This document shows, piece after piece, positions 62,749 to 64,000 of a DNA stretch of 64,000 nucleotides. Below the pieces are notes generated by a model. The model saw nothing but the letters and a program-made list of their open reading frames with translations, made no database searches and had not been told where the DNA came from. Numbering within the stretch: the stretch's first letter is position 1; the number at the start of each line of letters is the position of its first letter. A program made the position numbers and the translations under genes. Origin of the DNA: Thalassolituus sp. UBA674 (GTDB lineage Bacteria; Pseudomonadota; Gammaproteobacteria; Pseudomonadales; Oceanobacteraceae); the NCBI GenBank assembly GCA_002298335.1, contig DBNK01000003.1:1-64000 (forward strand), written 5' to 3'.

Positions 62749-64000
62749 ATGTTGCTCAAAACACCATGGATGTCGGCCCTGTTTATTGTGGCCAGTCTTC
62801 TGGCCAGCCAGACCCAGGCGCAGACGGTGGAAGAACGTCTGGACAGAATTGAGAAAAAAATGAGCCGCGATAAGTCCAGCCTGTCGAAGAAAATCGATAA
62901 ACTGGCGGAGCAATTCACCATCAACGGATTTCTGACTGCAGGTCTCGTCACGACGGATTCAGACGGTACCTATGACGATACTGAAATCAATGATGAACTC
63001 TGTTTTCATTGCGACTCTCTGGTCGGTCTGCAGATGAATTTTGCACTGGATGAGAAGTCCGGTATCACCACTCAGTTTCTGGGTAAAGGCGGTAACGACT
63101 CCTTCGATGTCGGTATGGAGTGGGCATACTTTTATTTCAAACCGCAGTCCAACCTGACACTGCGCGCCGGACGTATGAGAACTCCGTTTTACGCTAACTC
63201 TGAGTTTCTGGATGTGGGTTTTGCATACCCCTGGGCCCGCTTGCCGAAAGAAATCTACAACATCAGCCTTTCAACGTTTGAAGGGGTTGATCTTAACTAC
63301 CGCACTGCCGCCGGTCCGGTGGATCTTGAGTTACAGGCCTACACCGGCTCAGCAGTGGAGCGTAACACCACCTTTGACTACAGTCTGGACAAGGCTATGG
63401 GGGTTATTCTCAAGCCATCGTACGGACCTCTCTCCGTACGTCTTGGTTACCATCAGGCCGCTGTGGACTTTGATCTGATCGGAAGCTCTGATTCTCTGGC
63501 AGTGGCACTGCGCGGTATTGGCATTGATAACGTGGAGGCTGAAAATGCGTCGGCGTCGTTTACTGGTGTTGCCCTGACCTGGGATGATGGCAGCCTCTAC
63601 GCGCAGGTGGAATACGCAGACCTGCAGCTGGAAGACTTTGTTACCCGCGCCGTGGAATCTTACACCGCCATTACCGGTTATAAGATTCAGCAGTGGATGC
63701 CTTATGTGTATTACACCCATGCAAAGTCTAACAACGCGGATGACTACGAGCAGAACATAGCGATCGTGGACCAGACCGTTGCCACCTTGCAGCCGGCCAT
63801 CGCTGTGCTGAGCGCCTATGATCCTAATGACCCGGTGAGCGTTGCTACCGTGCAGGCCGTGCTGAGCAGTCTGGCGGCGAGTGATCCGACGCTGGCCGAT
63901 CTTGCCAGTGATATCGGCAGTGGCGGCGGTAATCAATTTGCCGTGGCTCAGGTTGCCTCCGGCCTGCAGTCATCGGTGGACGGCCTGAATGCCGCTTCCG
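62749..64000 (+). CDS. Outer-membrane porin with N-terminal coiled coil, 3'-truncated by window
   Basis: A signal peptide (MLLKTPWMSALFIVASLLAS ... QAQ) is followed by a charged heptad-like segment (VEERLDRIEKKMSRDKSSL). Alternating beta-strands include WAYFYFKPQSNLTLRAGRMR, YNISLSTFEGVDLNYR and LYAQVEYADLQL. The LRAGRMRTPF segment is typical of porin barrels of the phosphate/sulfate-porin-like or DcaP-like groups. A cysteine pair (ELCFHCDS) near residue 84 may form a loop disulfide. 417 codons are present and the frame stays open to the window end. The Ala/Ser-rich region at the end (SVATVQAVLSSLAASDP) is unusual inside a barrel. Confidence 0.8.
   Translation, partial: MLLKTPWMSALFIVASLLASQTQAQTVEERLDRIEKKMSRDKSSLSKKIDKLAEQFTINGFLTAGLVTTDSDGTYDDTEINDELCFHCDSLVGLQMNFALDEKSGITTQFLGKGGNDSFDVGMEWAYFYFKPQSNLTLRAGRMRTPFYANSEFLDVGFAYPWARLPKEIYNISLSTFEGVDLNYRTAAGPVDLELQAYTGSAVERNTTFDYSLDKAMGVILKPSYGPLSVRLGYHQAAVDFDLIGSSDSLAVALRGIGIDNVEAENASASFTGVALTWDDGSLYAQVEYADLQLEDFVTRAVESYTAITGYKIQQWMPYVYYTHAKSNNADDYEQNIAIVDQTVATLQPAIAVLSAYDPNDPVSVATVQAVLSSLAASDPTLADLASDIGSGGGNQFAVAQVASGLQSSVDGLNAAS

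Noticed and set aside
1..64000. Search by eye for prophage, insertion sequences, CRISPR arrays, tRNA or rRNA genes, defence islands
   Set aside because: No transposase, integrase, direct-repeat/spacer array, tRNA cloverleaf or rRNA sequence was recognised; gene content is ordinary chromosomal.

Overview
The window is a stretch of gammaproteobacterial chromosome. Protein sequences and gene order resemble Pseudomonas and marine Oceanospirillales relatives: system I cytochrome c maturation, the DUF1853–nadK–phosphoesterase–rhomboid–yeaC–DUF2797–pepN block, several MCPs, a GGDEF/EAL hybrid, and a rhombosortase. The genus cannot be fixed from this alone. No rRNA, tRNA, CRISPR array, transposase, integrase or plasmid gene was seen. 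Coding is dense and base use is mostly even, moderately GC-rich; the thioesterase and lipoprotein genes near 45.7-47.9 kb look somewhat more AT-rich.

Region by region. 1-3.5 kb: the end of a cytochrome c maturation operon (ccmF fragment, ccmG, ccmH, ccmI, stop/start overlapping). 3.5-9.7 kb: a lipoprotein alpha/beta hydrolase, a convergent RND/MMPL exporter, dgt, lepB in an unusual setting, a 36-residue CxxC membrane peptide and a glutaredoxin-like protein. 9.8-13.0 kb: a secreted M6 metallopeptidase, its probable dedicated rhombosortase and a Nudix hydrolase, all overlapping. 13.0-19.3 kb: a beta-barrel protein, a STAS/SEC14-like protein, a MaoC dehydratase divergent from an AraC regulator, a DUF5610 protein, a CxxC glutaredoxin, a lipoprotein whose 3' end is copied into a four-unit tandem repeat, and a ComEA-like DNA-binding protein. 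19.4-24.1 kb: topA, a membrane-anchored unknown and a PLP enzyme. 24.0-31.5 kb: the conserved nadK to pepN block. 31.6-38.8 kb: a membrane protein, an AraC regulator, a tiny acidic reading frame, dnaE and tilS.

38.8-45.5 kb is a Cu/Ag efflux island: a Met-rich 17-codon reading frame, a His/Met/Cys-rich exported protein, then CusC-, CusB- and CusA-like subunits. The CusB-like adaptor carries an N-terminal heavy-metal-binding motif, a C-terminal CusF-like domain and an eight-unit Met-Asp-His pentapeptide repeat. 45.7-47.9 kb: a thioesterase, a glutathione transferase-like protein and a GH114 lipoprotein. 47.9-53.5 kb: an MCP, a periplasmic PilJ/nitrate-sensor-like protein, the ABC-F protein YbiT, and a DUF2892–ArsR operon with a perfect palindrome between its putative -35 and -10. 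53.7-64 kb: a lipoprotein, DUF924, a small GNAT, a class I amidotransferase, a GAF-PAS-PAS-GGDEF-EAL protein, a DeaD-type RNA helicase, a second MCP and a porin cut by the window end.

The most noteworthy items are the M6 peptidase/rhombosortase pair with a non-canonical C-terminal sorting signal, the metal-efflux island with its small leader frame and MDHGS-repeat adaptor, the stop-codon-containing tandem repeat at 18.8 kb, and several small genes that automatic annotation would probably miss. None of these could be tested by database search here.
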